This document shows positions 63,442 to 64,000 of a stretch of DNA of 64,000 nt, one piece after another. Source of the DNA: Halopseudomonas xinjiangensis (GTDB lineage: Bacteria; Pseudomonadota; Gammaproteobacteria; Pseudomonadales; Pseudomonadaceae); assembly GCF_900104945.1 (NCBI RefSeq), contig NZ_LT629736.1, positions 124,001-188,000 on the forward strand, in the 5' to 3' direction. A program made the position numbers and the translations under genes. The notes beneath the pieces are model-generated. The model did not search any database. It saw nothing but the letters and a program-made list of their open reading frames with translations, and had not been told where the DNA came from. Within the stretch, counting starts at the first letter, position 1; each line of letters opens with the position of its first letter.

Positions 63442-64000
63442 ATGCTCAATACGCGCGTTCTCCCGCCGAACGACTCGGCCCATTCCACGCCTTTGCTGAT
63501 CAAAAATCTGCTGTTGTCAGGCAAGCGCTACGAGCGCAGCCAGGAAATCGTCTACCGTGACATCAGCCGCTACGATTACGCCACCTTCAATCAGCGCATC
63601 TGCCGTGCCGCCAATGCGCTGAGCCGGGCAGGGGTCAAGCCGGGCCAGACGGTCGCGGTCATGGATTGGGACAGTCATCGCTATCTGGAAATGATGTTCG
63701 CCGTGCCGATGTTGGGCGCGGTTCTGCATACCATCAATATCCGCCTGTCGCCTGAGCAGATTCTCTACACCATGAACCACGCCGAAGACATCTTCGTGCT
63801 GGTCAACAGCGAGTTCGTACCGATCTACAAGGCCATCGAAGGCCAGCTGACCACAGTCGAGAAAACCATCCTGCTGACCGATGGCGACGAAAAGACCGCG
63901 GATCTGCCGGGACTGGTCGGCGAATACGAGCAACTGCTCGCGGCCGAAGAGCCGGAGTACGAGTTCGCGGAATTCGATGAGAACTCGGTCGCCACCACCT
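63442..64000 (+). CDS. Acyl-CoA synthetase (AMP-binding), N-terminal part, runs off the window
   Basis: 186 residues visible, no stop before the window end. It begins MLNTRVLPPNDSAHSTPLLIKNLLLSGKRYE and continues with ANL-superfamily features: IVYRDISRYDYATFNQRICRAANALSRAGVKPGQTVAVMDWDSHRYLEMMFAVPMLGAVLHTINIRLSPEQILYTMNHAEDIFVLV. It probably activates medium- or long-chain fatty acids to CoA thioesters, in line with the divergent thiolase. The ATP-binding core lies beyond the window. Confidence 0.92.
   Translation, partial: MLNTRVLPPNDSAHSTPLLIKNLLLSGKRYERSQEIVYRDISRYDYATFNQRICRAANALSRAGVKPGQTVAVMDWDSHRYLEMMFAVPMLGAVLHTINIRLSPEQILYTMNHAEDIFVLVNSEFVPIYKAIEGQLTTVEKTILLTDGDEKTADLPGLVGEYEQLLAAEEPEYEFAEFDENSVATT

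Overview
The window is a stretch of core chromosome from a gammaproteobacterium of the Pseudomonas lineage (Pseudomonadaceae; GC-rich, ordinary GTG/TTG start use). Support comes from protein identity and from gene order: HAD phosphatase-rppH-ptsP-NRDE-TauE-lgt-thyA-folA-ilvD, then argA-amn-argE-pit-DUF47-CYTH/CHAD-secretion ATPase-rlmJ, then cysQ-nudE-yrfG and rimK-rimB-hslR-hslO-pckA. These blocks resemble those of P. aeruginosa as I remember them. A genus such as Halopseudomonas or Stutzerimonas is possible, but I cannot resolve it from sequence alone. I see no prophage, insertion sequence, CRISPR array or plasmid function. Both ends cut genes: a receiver domain at the left and an acyl-CoA ligase at the right.

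Layout. 1-3.4 kb: receiver-domain fragment, an orphan encapsulated-ferritin-like protein, GcvR-like ACT protein, HDOD protein, RlmI. 3.6-11 kb: RNA decapping (rppH), nitrogen-PTS enzyme I (ptsP), NRDE protein, TauE/SafE exporter and the lgt-thyA-folA run with overlapping or near-overlapping ends. 11-20 kb: GGDEF-EAL protein with a damaged EAL active site, ilvD, YghU-type GST, argA, amn, argE. 20-26 kb: phosphate transport (Pit plus DUF47), CYTH-CHAD protein, stand-alone GspE/PilB-like ATPase, rlmJ. 26-32 kb: enoyl reductase-like protein, a tightly coupled four-gene membrane cassette (DUF883/YqjD-like, YqjE-like, small basic protein, AI-2E-type permease), EamA transporter, HDOD-GAF protein. 32-41 kb: msrA, cysQ-nudE, yrfG, DUF2243-CtaG membrane pair, rimK-rimB, hslR-hslO, pckA. 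41.2-41.6 kb: tRNA-Asn, tRNA-Pro and tRNA-Lys behind one strong promoter. 41.7-49 kb: DUF2891 protein, NDH-2 with a 58-residue single-span membrane protein just upstream, CbiM-like permease, SIMPL protein, RoxS-RoxR redox two-component system, Tim44-like protein. 49-55 kb: amino-acid dehydrogenase, SDR, TatD, a poorly coding gap with a sigma-54-like promoter and a small exported-protein candidate, prfC, VOC protein. 55-64 kb: catalase-family protein, GntR regulator and allophanate hydrolase with a palindromic operator, a long leader before ornithine decarboxylase, SDR, thiolase and acyl-CoA ligase.

Functional themes are nucleotide, folate and one-carbon metabolism, arginine and polyamine metabolism, phosphate handling, respiratory redox sensing, translation and RNA modification, and fatty-acid or acyl-CoA catabolism at the right end. 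No clearly new multi-gene system is visible. The best leads are: the EncFtn homologue with no shell gene; the coupled YqjD/YqjE-like/AI-2E cassette with an 86-nt gene overlap; the sigma-54-like promoter in front of an unrecognised small exported ORF; the allophanate hydrolase without urea carboxylase but with its own apparent GntR operator; and the small membrane protein paired with NDH-2.
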